A stretch of DNA of 64,000 bases from Lysinibacillus sphaericus OT4b.31. GTDB taxonomy: Bacteria; Bacillota; Bacilli; Bacillales_A; Planococcaceae. Below, in pieces: positions 38,744 through 48,205 of the stretch. The DNA lies in NCBI RefSeq assembly GCF_000392615.1, contig NZ_KB933398.1:3395705-3459704 (forward strand). Direction: 5' to 3'. Under the pieces are notes generated by a model that saw only the letters and a list, made by a program, of their open reading frames with translations, was not told where the DNA came from and searched no databases. Numbering within the stretch: the stretch's first letter is position 1; the number at the start of each line of letters is the position of its first letter. The translations under genes and the position numbers were made by a program.

Positions 38744-39348
38744 TGTCCTTCTTCCTCTCTTAGCCATTTTGCTATACCGTGTAAAAACGGTCTTGATTGA
38801 TCGATAAATCCAAGTCCGATATGAAACATCGGGTCAAGTGTCGTTACGACTAATTCACCGTTAAAACTTACGTTGTCTACATAAAACAGGGAACGTCCAT
38901 CAGGAATATCGAGTAATGACTGGGCTCCATCTGGTGCTAGAAATGAACCGTGATAATGCCATTTCATATCACGAAGTGCTACGTATTTAAACAAAGGGTG
39001 TGTCTTGTTTTGTTCTTCCATTGGTAGGTCACCACCATCTTGAACCCACCAACTAAAATTCACTTCCGAATCCACCCAATCTATTGTAGGGAACCAATTG
39101 TCTAACACCTCGCCAAAAATAATTAGCCTCTTGCCCGATTCAATAAACGATAAAAATTGTGACTGATAGCGCTTTAAATGTGGAATATCTAAACGGCACG
39201 ATAAAATCAGCGTGTCGTAATTTGCTAAATCATAACGATGTAGTTCACGAATATGCAAAATATCATCATACAAATACTTAAATTCTTCCTCCGCAAAAAA
39301 GCGATTTTGAAATGGTAGTCCATTCGTTACTATACCGATCATTGTCAT
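38740..39348 (-). CDS. Type II small protein of the Fur-boxed locus (left copy)
   Basis: 202 residues, no signal peptide or membrane span. Alternating beta/alpha pattern (IGIVTNG, YDTLILSCR, GKRLIIFGE) resembles a flavodoxin-like/class I amidotransferase-like fold without a nucleophilic Cys. Motifs shared with the right copy (40831-41442): HPLF, W-H-x-H-G-x-F, DG, YVD, S-x-x-G and TLDPxFHxG. The many conserved His and Asp suggest metal or ligand binding. ATGA overlaps with both neighbours. I do not recognise a named family. Confidence 0.75.
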   Translation of the reverse strand: MTMIGIVTNGLPFQNRFFAEEEFKYLYDDILHIRELHRYDLANYDTLILSCRLDIPHLKRYQSQFLSFIESGKRLIIFGEVLDNWFPTIDWVDSEVNFSWWVQDGGDLPMEEQNKTHPLFKYVALRDMKWHYHGSFLAPDGAQSLLDIPDGRSLFYVDNVSFNGELVVTTLDPMFHIGLGFIDQSRPFLHGIAKWLREEEGQ

Positions 39349-39971
39349 TCCTCCCCTTTCGCTTTATTACGCTTATATTCCTGTCGTATGAATGCAAGCA
39401 TTTGCACACTTAATTTGCTCGATGTATTATCCTCATCAATAAAGACCCGATAAATATCCGTCCCTGCACCTGCCAAAATTGTGCCATTTGTTGAATCATG
39501 GTCGACATAGATAATCACTGCTCCGCTTTGATCGGTTATAAGTACCTCGCCATGCAATGGGATGTTTTCAAAATATCCACGTGAAAAGAAACCGCGTACA
39601 CCTTTCCGATAGTTAATGTCATACGCATCAATGTCTGCGAATATTGGATGCATAGGTTCTGTAATGATAATTTCGCGATCCTTCAACGGAATCGGGGAAC
39701 GTTTCCAATTAGGCACACCTGTTAACCAAGGTAATGATGTCTCCGTTAACGAGAAAATTACCCCACCCTGTTTTAAATACTGATCGAGCAATATTTTTTG
39801 TTCTAGCAAAAATTGTTCCTCTACTAAATTGGTAATAATTAACCCAGCATATGCACGTAAATCCGCATACGGTAAATCGTATAAATATAAAAATGTCAAT
39901 CCGCGTCGTCGATCCTCAGCTGACAGCCTTGCAAATTGAATATCAATGCCAACATAAGCAATTGGTTTCAA
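39345..39971 (-). CDS. Type I small protein of the Fur-boxed locus (left copy)
   Basis: 208 residues, soluble, Rossmann-like N-terminus (YAGLIITNLVEEQFLL, GGVIFSLTETSLPWL). Shares with the right copy (40202-40834): KGVxGFFxRGY, EVLIT/EILLT, YVDxxSTNGTILxxAG and a D-x-x-NxT tail. First gene of the leftward operon; stop overlaps the type II start (ATGA). Starts 31-50 bases from a Fur box. Function unknown; likely forms a complex with the coupled type II protein, inferred from overlap and duplicated pairing. Confidence 0.75.
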   Translation of the reverse strand: MKPIAYVGIDIQFARLSAEDRRRGLTFLYLYDLPYADLRAYAGLIITNLVEEQFLLEQKILLDQYLKQGGVIFSLTETSLPWLTGVPNWKRSPIPLKDREIIITEPMHPIFADIDAYDINYRKGVRGFFSRGYFENIPLHGEVLITDQSGAVIIYVDHDSTNGTILAGAGTDIYRVFIDEDNTSSKLSVQMLAFIRQEYKRNKAKGEE

Positions 39972-40003
39972 AACATCCCCTACTTTCTTTATGTAAAGTT
40001 ATT

Positions 40004-40022
40004 GAAAATGATTATCATTTAC
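40004..40022. promoter_or_regulatory. Fur box 1
   Basis: GAAAATGATTATCATTTAC matches 15 of 19 positions of GATAATGATAATCATTATC. It lies 33 bases upstream of the leftward operon start. Confidence 0.8.
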
Positions 40023-40047
40023 AGTAAAATATATATCACAGTATATT

Positions 40048-40066
40048 GATAATGATTATCATTGTC
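40048..40066. promoter_or_regulatory. Fur box 2
   Basis: GATAATGATTATCATTGTC matches 17 of 19 Fur-box positions. Placed between the divergent operons; with box 1 it would repress both in iron-replete cells. Confidence 0.88.
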
Positions 40067-40201
40067 AATGTAATCTCTATATTCCCAATAAATTCAAGGC
40101 ATATTTTTGACATAAATAATATTTATAGTGCATCCACAATATTTTTTTAATATTATTTATCACTGAACGAATACCTATTATTTTTACAAGGAGGAAATAG
40201 G

Positions 40202-40834
40202 ATGAGCATGCCATTTACAATGCTAAAGCTAGACCCAGGAAACGCTTTTGGTGTTAATGGTCGTATGCAGAAAGATACAGGGAGCGAAGCAAGAATCGTA
40301 GAACAATACGATTTTGCACAGAAGGATTTAAACGAGATAGATGTGCTTATTATTCCAAACTTTATTGATCAGGAATTTTTATTTACGCAACGGGAAAAAA
40401 TAACTAGCTTTTTAGCACAGAAAAAAATCGTTGTGTACTGTGGTCATTTATTCCGTGAGTGGTTACCAGGTTGTGGACCATTCATGCCACAACTTATCCG
40501 TAATTTTAAAGATTATGAAGTATTTCCAACTGCACAATCCACTATTTTCGAAGGTGTAACAACGGCAGATATGACGTTTAAAAAAGGAGTTGCGGGCTTC
40601 TTCGCACGCGGTTATCACCATGCACCAGCAAACGCAGAAATTTTACTAACATTTGCGAATAATAAGCCTGTTACATATGTGGACCGTTCTTCAACTAACG
40701 GCACAATTTTAGTTCATGCAGGACGTGATTTACTCGGTTATGCTGACGAAAACAAAACGACCGACCGCATTCGCCCGCAGTTTTTAGCATGGCTCGAATC
40801 GGAAGTACAAGCTTTAAAGGAGGAAGGAGAATGA
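40202..40834 (+). CDS. Type I small protein of the Fur-boxed locus (right copy)
   Basis: 210 residues, soluble. Paralogue of 39345-39971: KGVAGFFARGY, AEILLTF, TYVDRSSTNGTILVHAG, ENKTT. The N-terminal part (IDVLIIPNFIDQEFL, KKIVVYCGHLFREWLPG) shows the same beta-alpha pattern. AAGGAGGAAATAGG precedes the ATG. First gene of the rightward operon, with the Fur boxes about 140 bases upstream. Function unknown. Confidence 0.78.
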   Translation: MSMPFTMLKLDPGNAFGVNGRMQKDTGSEARIVEQYDFAQKDLNEIDVLIIPNFIDQEFLFTQREKITSFLAQKKIVVYCGHLFREWLPGCGPFMPQLIRNFKDYEVFPTAQSTIFEGVTTADMTFKKGVAGFFARGYHHAPANAEILLTFANNKPVTYVDRSSTNGTILVHAGRDLLGYADENKTTDRIRPQFLAWLESEVQALKEEGE

Positions 40835-41442
40835 TGAGAAAAATCGGTGTTATTTACAGTGGCAATGAATCCCATTATCGGACATTCTACGAACCAAAAT
40901 TCAATCAATATATTACAAAACTAATTTATCATCCGGATTTTTTTGCAACAGACATCGAAGACCTAGACGTACTCATCGTGCCATCACAACTAAACTACAA
41001 ACTCTTACTTGCTAGTGTGACAAAAATTCATGCATTTGCCGAGAACGGAGGCATTATTGTCGCTTTCGGACCACAGCCATGGAATTGGCTACCGTCACAG
41101 AGGTGGGAGGAACGTCCGACAAATTTCTGGTGGTGGCTAGAAAAAGATGCTTCAAGTGGCTTAGTCCTACAAAACCCAGCACATCCATTATTTAATGACT
41201 ATTTAACATTAGCTGACTGTACTTGGCATCAACACGGTGTTTTTTGGCCGCCTGAGCACTCGGATATTTTAATTTCAACAGAAGATGGTGCTGCTGTCAT
41301 GTACGTAGATACTCATTCAACCTGCGGAACGTGGATTATTTCAACGCTTGATCCAGACTTCCATTTTGGCTCTTACTTCATGCCAGCAACAGAACGGTTC
41401 TTTGAAGGCTTCTTCCCTTACTTAGCATACGGGACCATATAA
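40831..41442 (+). CDS. Type II small protein of the Fur-boxed locus (right copy)
   Basis: 203 residues. Paralogue of 38740-39348: HPLFNDYLTL, CTWHQHGVFWPP, DGAAVMYVDTHSTCGTW, STLDPDFHFGS. Start ATG 40831 overlaps the type I stop (ATGA) and has AAAGGAGGAAGGAG upstream; an earlier in-frame start at 40789 lacks one. Same type I then type II order and same overlap as the left pair, so the pair duplicated as a unit. Function unknown. Confidence 0.78.
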   Translation: MMRKIGVIYSGNESHYRTFYEPKFNQYITKLIYHPDFFATDIEDLDVLIVPSQLNYKLLLASVTKIHAFAENGGIIVAFGPQPWNWLPSQRWEERPTNFWWWLEKDASSGLVLQNPAHPLFNDYLTLADCTWHQHGVFWPPEHSDILISTEDGAAVMYVDTHSTCGTWIISTLDPDFHFGSYFMPATERFFEGFFPYLAYGTI

Positions 41443-41563
41443 GTGACGAACGATACTCAAGTTTGTCTCAAATCGCTATTACACTTAAACAAATCATGAT
41501 TTCCTATCGTAGCGACCAGCTATCACATGCGTTCGGTCAAGCTCCTCCAAATTTAGACATTGA

Positions 41564-41596
41564 AAACCCGCTGACAACGACCCTCTCAGCGGGTTT
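41564..41596. terminator. Bidirectional terminator
   Basis: AAACCCGCTGA (41564-41574) pairs with TCAGCGGGTTT (41586-41596), between the convergent type II gene and the GNAT gene. Lacks a long T-run but ends in T-rich sequence on both sides. Confidence 0.65.
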
Positions 41597-41603
41597 CTGT
41601 TTC

Positions 41604-42116
41604 TTACAAATCATAACGGAAGCTTTTCACTATTTTATCACCTTTATTAAAATCCTTTGACACATCACGTACAAAGCCCATGGATAAATAAAGTTCAATG
41701 GCAACTTGCATTATATCACCAGAATGTAAATACAATACCTGATCTTGTCGACTACGTGCAAAGGCAAAACTTTCGTGCAATAATTTTTTTGCGATGCCCT
41801 GCCCCCTACCATTTGGATGCACGCCTAATAAGCGTACAATAGTAGACTCAATGCCTAGTTCTGGAAGTCCGTATGCTTTCTCCGAATTTGTAAATAATTG
41901 CAGTCCACCTAAAATTTCATTACTACGCTTTGCTACTAAAATGGTCTCCGCATCAGGATTACCAACCGATGTCCGAATATCACTTAAATACTGTGCCCAA
42001 TCCTCTGGTTTATCATATTCTTTTTCATACTGTGCATAACTCTCCACCAGCACCTCTAAGTACCGTGTATGATCTTCCTTGCGCAAATGTTCAATAACAA
42101 TTTCAGCTACTGCCAT
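41604..42116 (-). CDS. GNAT N-acetyltransferase, last gene of the sulfur operon
   Basis: 170 residues with the GNAT acetyl-CoA loop LGVHPNGRGQGIAKKL and the following helix. Start ATG 42116 with AAAGGA upstream. In the comparable B. subtilis operon the acetyltransferase YtmI (SnaA) acetylates S-modified cysteines; position 18 bases after the permease suggests the same job. Assignment as a YtmI equivalent is by context, not by recognised residues. Confidence 0.75.
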   Translation of the reverse strand: MAVAEIVIEHLRKEDHTRYLEVLVESYAQYEKEYDKPEDWAQYLSDIRTSVGNPDAETILVAKRSNEILGGLQLFTNSEKAYGLPELGIESTIVRLLGVHPNGRGQGIAKKLLHESFAFARSRQDQVLYLHSGDIMQVAIELYLSMGFVRDVSKDFNKGDKIVKSFRYDL

Positions 42117-42133
42117 ATACAACGCTTCCTTTT

Positions 42134-42847
42134 CTAAATGCTGCCCTTACTATAAGCAGTCACTCTTTTTTCAATACGGTGTGCAATCCATTCCATAACT
42201 GCTGACACACCCCAGTAAATTAATCCCACTGCAATAAATGCCTCTAAAAATTTTAAATTAACGGATGCCACGATATTGGCTACTCCCGTTAACTCCTTTA
42301 TCGAAACGAAAAATGCTAATGACGTCGCATGTAAAAAACCAATAAAAACATTCGTAAAGTTTGGAATCGACTGACTAAAAGCTTGTGGCAATATAAAACG
42401 TCGCATAGCCTGCGAAAAAGTTAAACCTACAGCATATGCCGCTTCAAGTTGCCCCTTTGGTACAGCTAAAATACCCGAACGTATAATCTCTGAGGCATAC
42501 GCTCCAGCGCTTAATGTCAGTGCAAATAACACGAAAAATAAAATAGGAATGGCATTTGCATCGACATTGATTTTCAAGGCTTGCGCGACAGCATCCACTA
42601 CAATTGGTAGCCCAAAATAAATCAGCATAATATGCATAATAATTGGTGTGCCTCTGAAAAAGGACACATAAAAATTTAATATTGGCGCGAGAATTTTTAT
42701 ATTTTGAATCCGTACAAAGGCTATCACTATGCCTATTAAAATGCCCAAAACTACAGGTGTAAACGTCATGAACAAGGTTAACGGCAGCACTTTACAAATT
42801 TCCTGTAAAGCCTCAAAAATAAAAGAAATGTCAATTGTCAAAGTCAA
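42134..42847 (-). CDS. Amino-acid/cystine ABC transporter permease (TcyM-like)
   Basis: 237 residues, five or six transmembrane helices, with the HisM/EAA-loop motif EAAYAVGLTFSQAMRRFILP near residue 145 that docks the ATPase. Six bases after the other permease gene. Probably pairs with it to form the membrane channel for cystine or S-alkylcysteine uptake. Confidence 0.85.
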   Translation of the reverse strand: MTLTIDISFIFEALQEICKVLPLTLFMTFTPVVLGILIGIVIAFVRIQNIKILAPILNFYVSFFRGTPIIMHIMLIYFGLPIVVDAVAQALKINVDANAIPILFFVLFALTLSAGAYASEIIRSGILAVPKGQLEAAYAVGLTFSQAMRRFILPQAFSQSIPNFTNVFIGFLHATSLAFFVSIKELTGVANIVASVNLKFLEAFIAVGLIYWGVSAVMEWIAHRIEKRVTAYSKGSI

Positions 42848-42853
42848 ATCCCC

Positions 42854-43558
42854 CTAGTTCGTCGCTACTTCTTTCTGCATATAGCGATTGAGATAGCGTT
42901 CATTACTATTTAATATCTTTTCTAGTAATAAAACGATGATATAGTACACGATGGAGAGTGCCAAATAGATTTCTAGTGCCCGAGTCGTGGAGGCAATAAG
43001 CGTTTCTCCACGTCCCACCATATCCATAACCCCAATCGAGAAGGCAAGTGAGGTATCTTTCAATGAACTAATCATTGTGTTGGCCATATTCGGAAAAGCT
43101 ACACGAATCGCCTGTGGTAGCACAATACGTATAAAAGTTTGCGAACGGCTTAAGCCAACTGAATAGGCTGCTTCTATTTGACCGCGATCAACCGTTAATA
43201 TAGCTGCTCTAAAAATTTCTGCAAATGCTGCTGCGTTGCTGCATGTATACGTAATAATGACAAAATAAATGGCATCCATCCTTGTCACATCGATGTGAAG
43301 GATTTGTAATAGTGCTGGTATGCCATAAAACACTAAAAACAACTGCACCAGTATCGGCGTCCCTCGAATATACGATATATAAATCGATGCAAACTGCTTC
43401 AAAACAGGTATGTGAAGCAGTTTCGGTATAGCGATTACTAGACCGAACAGCATCCCAAAAAGAATCGAAAAGATTAATATTTCAAGTGTTATGGGCAAAT
43501 ACCGAAGCAATGTCGGTAGTACGTTCGCTATTAGCATGAAGTCGAAATCATTCGCCAT
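42854..43558 (-). CDS. Amino-acid/cystine ABC transporter permease (TcyL-like)
   Basis: 234 residues, HisM/GlnP-type permease with EAA loop EAAYSVGLSRSQTFIRIVLP near 140 and YIRGTPILVQLFLVFYG at the family's conserved second span. Lies 26 bases after the binding-protein gene. No ATPase gene accompanies the two permeases here. Confidence 0.85.
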   Translation of the reverse strand: MANDFDFMLIANVLPTLLRYLPITLEILIFSILFGMLFGLVIAIPKLLHIPVLKQFASIYISYIRGTPILVQLFLVFYGIPALLQILHIDVTRMDAIYFVIITYTCSNAAAFAEIFRAAILTVDRGQIEAAYSVGLSRSQTFIRIVLPQAIRVAFPNMANTMISSLKDTSLAFSIGVMDMVGRGETLIASTTRALEIYLALSIVYYIIVLLLEKILNSNERYLNRYMQKEVATN

Positions 43559-43584
43559 CCTTCCTTCACCCTTTCCTGTTTTGC

Positions 43585-44409
43585 TTAGAAATCGACTGAG
43601 TAATCGTCACCTAACCATTTTTTACTTAACTTACTTATAACTCCATCCGCCTTTAACTCTCTAATGGCTTCGTCAATACGCTCCTGTAATGGCACCGCGT
43701 CTTTATTAAGTAAGAAATAAACTTTGGAATTTAATAATGCGTCACCTACGACTTTTTGTTGGGCTTCATTGTTTTCGTTATAGTACCTTACCGCAAATGG
43801 CGTTGTAATGATCGCATCGATACGACCACTTGCAATTTGGTTATTGACATCTGCTGAACTAGACGAATAAACAATATTTACACCTAAATCATGCTCTTTA
43901 TTGTATTTTTCAAGAAAGACAGCCGAGTTACTCGTCGCTGAAACATTGACACTTTTTCCTTTTAAATCATCAATGGATTGGATTTCACCGTTTTTCTCAT
44001 TTACCGTTACCTTTAATGGAAATACATTATAAGGCTCCTTGTTGAATAAGAACTTCTTCTCTCGCTCACTATTGACTTCCATTTGATGTGCGATAAAATC
44101 AATTTTTCTTGTTTCTAAACTTAGTAGTAAATTAGAAAATTCCATTGTTTTAAATTCAATTTCATATTCTGGTAGTTTTTCATCAATAGCACGAACAAGC
44201 TCGACATCATAACCTGTTAAGTTTCCTTTATTATCTAAGAAACATATATTTGGAAATTGCGTCCCAGTACCCACAATTATTTTTTGAACATCTTTTCCCT
44301 CTTGTGCTGACTCATTTTTAATCGCACCTCCTTGTATCTCCTCGGCACTTGTACAAGCTGTTAAAAGGAAGGTAAGCACTATTGTTAAATAAAGCGATAA
44401 TTTTTTCAT
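43585..44409 (-). CDS. Amino-acid-binding lipoprotein (TcyJ/TcyK-like)
   Basis: 274 residues: signal peptide with lipobox LTFLLTACTSAEE (Cys 19) and a family-3 solute-binding fold (GTGTQFPNICFLDNKGNLTG, MEFSNLLLSLETRKIDFIAHQ, YNVFPLKVTVNEKNG). Receptor for the two permeases; probable ligand cystine or a related sulfur amino acid judged by operon context. Confidence 0.85.
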   Translation of the reverse strand: MKKLSLYLTIVLTFLLTACTSAEEIQGGAIKNESAQEGKDVQKIIVGTGTQFPNICFLDNKGNLTGYDVELVRAIDEKLPEYEIEFKTMEFSNLLLSLETRKIDFIAHQMEVNSEREKKFLFNKEPYNVFPLKVTVNEKNGEIQSIDDLKGKSVNVSATSNSAVFLEKYNKEHDLGVNIVYSSSSADVNNQIASGRIDAIITTPFAVRYYNENNEAQQKVVGDALLNSKVYFLLNKDAVPLQERIDEAIRELKADGVISKLSKKWLGDDYSVDF

Positions 44410-44427
44410 ACAATTCCTCTTTTCGTG

Positions 44428-44712
44428 TCAGATATGCAAAGCCACACTATCTTCAAGCGCTGCCTTTAAATGCTCTAGCCCTATTTCCGTTACAGCTTTG
44501 TATACACCATTTTTACTTGAGCCAATTTCTACTATCGGCACATAGCGTACACCGTATTTCGTCTCAAGAATGTCTCGAAACGCATCATTATGTGTCACAT
44601 CTACTGTTTGATAAGGAATCTCTTTCTCTTGTAAGTACGTTTTTACTTCCTCACAATAACTACAACCTTGTTTTGACCACACTACTACATTTATCTTTTT
44701 TACCATGTTCAT
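44428..44712 (-). CDS. ytnI: Glutaredoxin-like protein YtnI
   Basis: 94 residues, thioredoxin fold with the redox motif CSYC in SKQGCSYCEEVKTYL and the cis-proline region VRYVPIVEIG. In B. subtilis ytnI (CmoI) lies with ytmO and ytnJ in the S-modified cysteine salvage operon. Between ytmO-like and binding-protein genes here. Confidence 0.8.
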   Translation of the reverse strand: MNMVKKINVVVWSKQGCSYCEEVKTYLQEKEIPYQTVDVTHNDAFRDILETKYGVRYVPIVEIGSSKNGVYKAVTEIGLEHLKAALEDSVALHI

Positions 44713-44720
44713 AGCCCCCT

Positions 44721-45734
44721 TTAGCTTACTGCTTCCTGTTGTTGTAAATGTAAATTCACTGGACTTAACAGCTCAAATGACCGTTCACGCTCTAATGCCT
44801 TCAATACGGGCGTATGCAGAATAAATTCATCAATCTGATATTGCGCATGATAGGCATCTAATTGTTCTTTTATTTCTTCAGGGGTACCGTATAAAATATC
44901 TGCATCATACTGTTTGACAGTGAAGGACTCTCCTGATTCTTGCCCAAATTTTTCAGCTAGCTCCACAGAATTCAATGTTAAGCTTCGACCACTGGCTAAA
45001 TGCACCTTCGTTATTTTTTGCTCGCCTACTAAATCTTTCGCTTCCTCTTTTGTGGGTGCAGCAAGAGCAGCTACGGCGACAGCAAAATGGCCTTTAGGAT
45101 AATGCATGCGATATGCCTCTGATGCTTCTTTTAACACATCGTGATCACTATTTATAAAACGCGCAAAGACAAAGGCAATGCCTAATTTCCCTGCTAGTGT
45201 GGCACTTTGTGGACTCGCACCAAGTAAAAATAGCCCAGGTTTCACCTTTGGAATAGGCGTTGCCTGTATACCATGCAATTCATGTTCTGCTGGTACTGCA
45301 TCATCAAGTAATTGTTGTAAAAATGATAGGCGTTCCTCAAAATCTTGCCCTGTATTAATCGTGCCATATTGCAGAGCCTTTGTAGAAAGTGGCAAACCAC
45401 CGGGTGCTTTTCCAATACCTAGATCTACGCGCCCTGGCTCCAACGATGCGAGCACATGAAAATTTTCTGCAACTTTAAATGGGCTATAGTGCTGTAACAT
45501 GACGCCACCTGAACCAATATTAATGGATTTTGTCTTTGCCAGTAGATAAGATACTAAAACTTCCGGTGATGTCCCAGCTAATGTATTCGTATTATGATGC
45601 TCTGACACCCAAAAACGGCTATAGCCTAACTGCTCTGCTTTTTGTGCTAATGCCACTGTGTTTTGTAAAGTTCGTTCGTTTGTTGCGTCCCCAATAATAG
45701 GGCTTTGATCTAGTATGCCTAACGAGTAACTCAT
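44721..45734 (-). CDS. ytmO: Luciferase-like FMN monooxygenase YtmO
   Basis: 337 residues of the bacterial-luciferase superfamily TIM barrel: LGILDQSPI start, FWVSEHHN near residue 45, SGGVMLQHYSPFKVAE and VDLGIGKAPGG. Flavin-dependent oxidation of a small substrate; in B. subtilis YtmO belongs to the YtmI operon. Eight bases before ytnI. Confidence 0.85.
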   Translation of the reverse strand: MSYSLGILDQSPIIGDATNERTLQNTVALAQKAEQLGYSRFWVSEHHNTNTLAGTSPEVLVSYLLAKTKSINIGSGGVMLQHYSPFKVAENFHVLASLEPGRVDLGIGKAPGGLPLSTKALQYGTINTGQDFEERLSFLQQLLDDAVPAEHELHGIQATPIPKVKPGLFLLGASPQSATLAGKLGIAFVFARFINSDHDVLKEASEAYRMHYPKGHFAVAVAALAAPTKEEAKDLVGEQKITKVHLASGRSLTLNSVELAEKFGQESGESFTVKQYDADILYGTPEEIKEQLDAYHAQYQIDEFILHTPVLKALERERSFELLSPVNLHLQQQEAVS

Positions 45735-45780
45735 ACATTGCCTCCTTAATTTCTTTTATTCAAATAAATTTACTAGGTTT

Positions 45781-47112
45781 TTAGACAGACTGTTTGATAT
45801 AACGGCTTTCTTTAAATGGTAAACCTAAATTACCACGTAATGTATCCGCCTCGTATTCCTCTTTATAAAGCCCACGTTCCTGTAAAATCGGTACAACTTT
45901 GTCAACAAAATCATCAAGTGCTCCTGGAACTGTAACACCTATAATAAAGCCATCCGCCGCTTCTTTTTCAAACCATTCTTGCACTAAATTTGCAATATGC
46001 TGAGCTGTACCAAAGAAGGCAGTTTTAGGTGTTGCTTCTCGTAAAGCCACTTGGCGTAGTGTTAGCCCCTCTTCCCTTGCATACTTTTTAATATAGTCTG
46101 TCGTGCTTCGGAAACTATTTGCGCCAATATCGCCAAGCTCAGGGAACGGCGCATCAACATCATACTGTGTAAAATCATGATGATCGAAATAGCGACCAAG
46201 ATAAGCCAGTGCACGTTCAATAGAAACAAGCGCAACGATCTCCTGGTACTTTGCCTCTGCCTCCTCAATTGTGTCGCCAATTATCGGTGATATTCCAGGG
46301 AAAATCTTTACCTCCTCAGGGTTACGCCCAAATGCTTTAACCTCTGCCTTGACCTTTTTATAAAATTTCTGTGACTCTTCTATCGACGCACCATGCGTGA
46401 ATATTGCATCTGCATCCTTTGCCGCTAAACGAATACCTGCATCTGATGAACCTGCTTGAAAAATTACAGGCTGACCTTGTCGAGAACGTGCAATATTTAA
46501 CGGTCCTTGTACAGAGAAATACTGTCCTTTATGGTTCAATGTATGGAGTTTTTCTCTGTCAAAAAATACATCGTTTTCAACATCTGCCACAAAAGCATTG
46601 TCATCCCATGAATCCCAAAGCCCTTTTACTACTTCTAAATACTCCTCTGCAATTTGGTAGCGTTCTGCATGGCTTGGATGTTGCTCAATGGTCTTATTGT
46701 AATTTAAAGCTGTGCTCTCAAGTGGTGTCGTTACTACATTCCAGCCTGCGCGACCACCACTAATATGGTCGAGCGATGCAAACTGACGCGCCACTGTAAA
46801 GGGCTCACTATAAGACGTTGAAACTGTTCCGACTAAGCCAATATTTTTTGTTGCTACGGCCAATGCCGATAATATTGTCAGTGGCTCAAAGCGGTTTAAA
46901 AAATGTGGAATCGACTTTTCATTTATAAATACACCATCTGCGATAAAAGCAACATCAAATTTTCCCTGTTCCGCTTTCTGCGCTTGTTGTGTGTAAAATG
47001 ATAAGCTTACACTTTGATTGCTCGCTACCTTTGGATGACGCCAACCTGAAATATTTCCGCCCACACCATGAATTATTGCACCAAATCGAATTTTATCCTG
47101 TCTCACCATCAT
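45781..47112 (-). CDS. ytnJ: NtaA/SnaA-type FMN monooxygenase YtnJ
   Basis: 443 residues, NtaA/SnaA/DszA monooxygenase family: [18 protein letters not shown] at the start, [30 protein letters not shown], and [14 protein letters not shown]. CmoJ, the B. subtilis counterpart, cleaves C-S bonds of N-acetyl-S-alkylcysteines using reduced FMN. I choose ATG 47112, preceded by GGAGGAGAA; a GTG at 47124 lies inside this site. First gene of the operon that runs left to the GNAT gene. Confidence 0.88.
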   Translation of the reverse strand: MMVRQDKIRFGAIIHGVGGNISGWRHPKVASNQSVSLSFYTQQAQKAEQGKFDVAFIADGVFINEKSIPHFLNRFEPLTILSALAVATKNIGLVGTVSTSYSEPFTVARQFASLDHISGGRAGWNVVTTPLESTALNYNKTIEQHPSHAERYQIAEEYLEVVKGLWDSWDDNAFVADVENDVFFDREKLHTLNHKGQYFSVQGPLNIARSRQGQPVIFQAGSSDAGIRLAAKDADAIFTHGASIEESQKFYKKVKAEVKAFGRNPEEVKIFPGISPIIGDTIEEAEAKYQEIVALVSIERALAYLGRYFDHHDFTQYDVDAPFPELGDIGANSFRSTTDYIKKYAREEGLTLRQVALREATPKTAFFGTAQHIANLVQEWFEKEAADGFIIGVTVPGALDDFVDKVVPILQERGLYKEEYEADTLRGNLGLPFKESRYIKQSV

Positions 47113-47308
47113 TTTCTCCTCCACATTTTCTTATTTTTACTAAACAAAGTGGTTAAGTATGTTTTTAGTTAAAAAATAATATTTCACTTATGATGCGCTC
47201 TAAACATTCATAAATAAAATAGGATTGAGGATGATATTACAGTTCATTTACCCTTTATGCAATAGGTCGCTTAATAGAAAAAATTTTAATTCTCAATAAA
47301 ATATTTTA

Positions 47309-48205
47309 TCAATCAGGCCTTTCTTGTTCTTGAAATTGCACAGCCGTTTCTAGCATTGTATCCCAAAATGCTGGTGCAAGTGTTTTCTTATTTCTATATG
47401 TCAAAAAAATATGCTGGTTCATATCGAGTAAATGTTTGACATCAATTTCTATAAATTCACCACTTGCAAGCTCATTTCTCACACATAAATGTGGCAAAAA
47501 ACTCAGGTATTCTTTCGTGTGAATTAATGCTTTGGCTATTTCTAAATGATCTGTACGCACTTCAATATTGGCTGTAACGCCTTCTACCTCAAACATTTTG
47601 TGCACATAATTCCAATCAAACGCACCACACTCAAAAAACACCATTTTCTGCTTTGCAAGCTCCTTCGCTTTAACAAGTGAATTTCCGCTACAAGGATGAT
47701 CTCGATGCATGACCAATTTAACAGCATTACTCAGCAAGAACTCATTATTAATGCCATCCTTATGCACGTATTGAATAAACCCTATATCAATTTGGTGACT
47801 TTGTAATTTTTCTAAAATCACACTTGTTGTACCAGTTATTATTTGAAAGCGCATGTGTGGAAAACTTTTTTTCCATTTAGGCAATGCGTACGCTAAAAAA
47901 TATTGAGCCGTCACAAGATTTGTGCCTATGCATATTTCGTCCGATTGCTGTGTTTCTTTTAAATGCTTCTTTCCTTGCTGAAACGTTTGCACAATCTGTG
48001 TCGCAAATGGTAAGAAATCCTTCCCCTTATCCGATAAGATGACGCTTCGTCCATCCCGGTGAAATAACTCAACATTTAAGTCTCGCTCCAATGATTTAAT
48101 ACGCGCCGTCACTGTTGGCTGTGACAAAAACAATGCATGAGCAGCTTTATGAATGCTCTTGTAATGCACAACATATAAAAACGCTTCGATATGGTCAATA
48201 TTCAA
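47309..48205 (-). CDS. LysR-family regulator, probable YtlI
   Basis: 298 residues: N-terminal winged helix (FLYVVHYKSIHKAAHALFLS with QPTVTARIKSLERDL) and C-terminal LysR effector domain. TTG start with AGGAGGG upstream. It sits directly upstream of, and in the same direction as, the sulfur operon, as YtlI does in B. subtilis, where it activates the operon in sulfur limitation. The 184 bases between it and ytnJ probably hold its binding site. Confidence 0.82.
   Translation of the reverse strand: MNIDHIEAFLYVVHYKSIHKAAHALFLSQPTVTARIKSLERDLNVELFHRDGRSVILSDKGKDFLPFATQIVQTFQQGKKHLKETQQSDEICIGTNLVTAQYFLAYALPKWKKSFPHMRFQIITGTTSVILEKLQSHQIDIGFIQYVHKDGINNEFLLSNAVKLVMHRDHPCSGNSLVKAKELAKQKMVFFECGAFDWNYVHKMFEVEGVTANIEVRTDHLEIAKALIHTKEYLSFLPHLCVRNELASGEFIEIDVKHLLDMNQHIFLTYRNKKTLAPAFWDTMLETAVQFQEQERPD

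Noticed and set aside
41463-41660. Small plus-strand open frame after the type II gene
   Set aside because: No ribosome-binding site, runs through the bidirectional terminator and into the GNAT gene.
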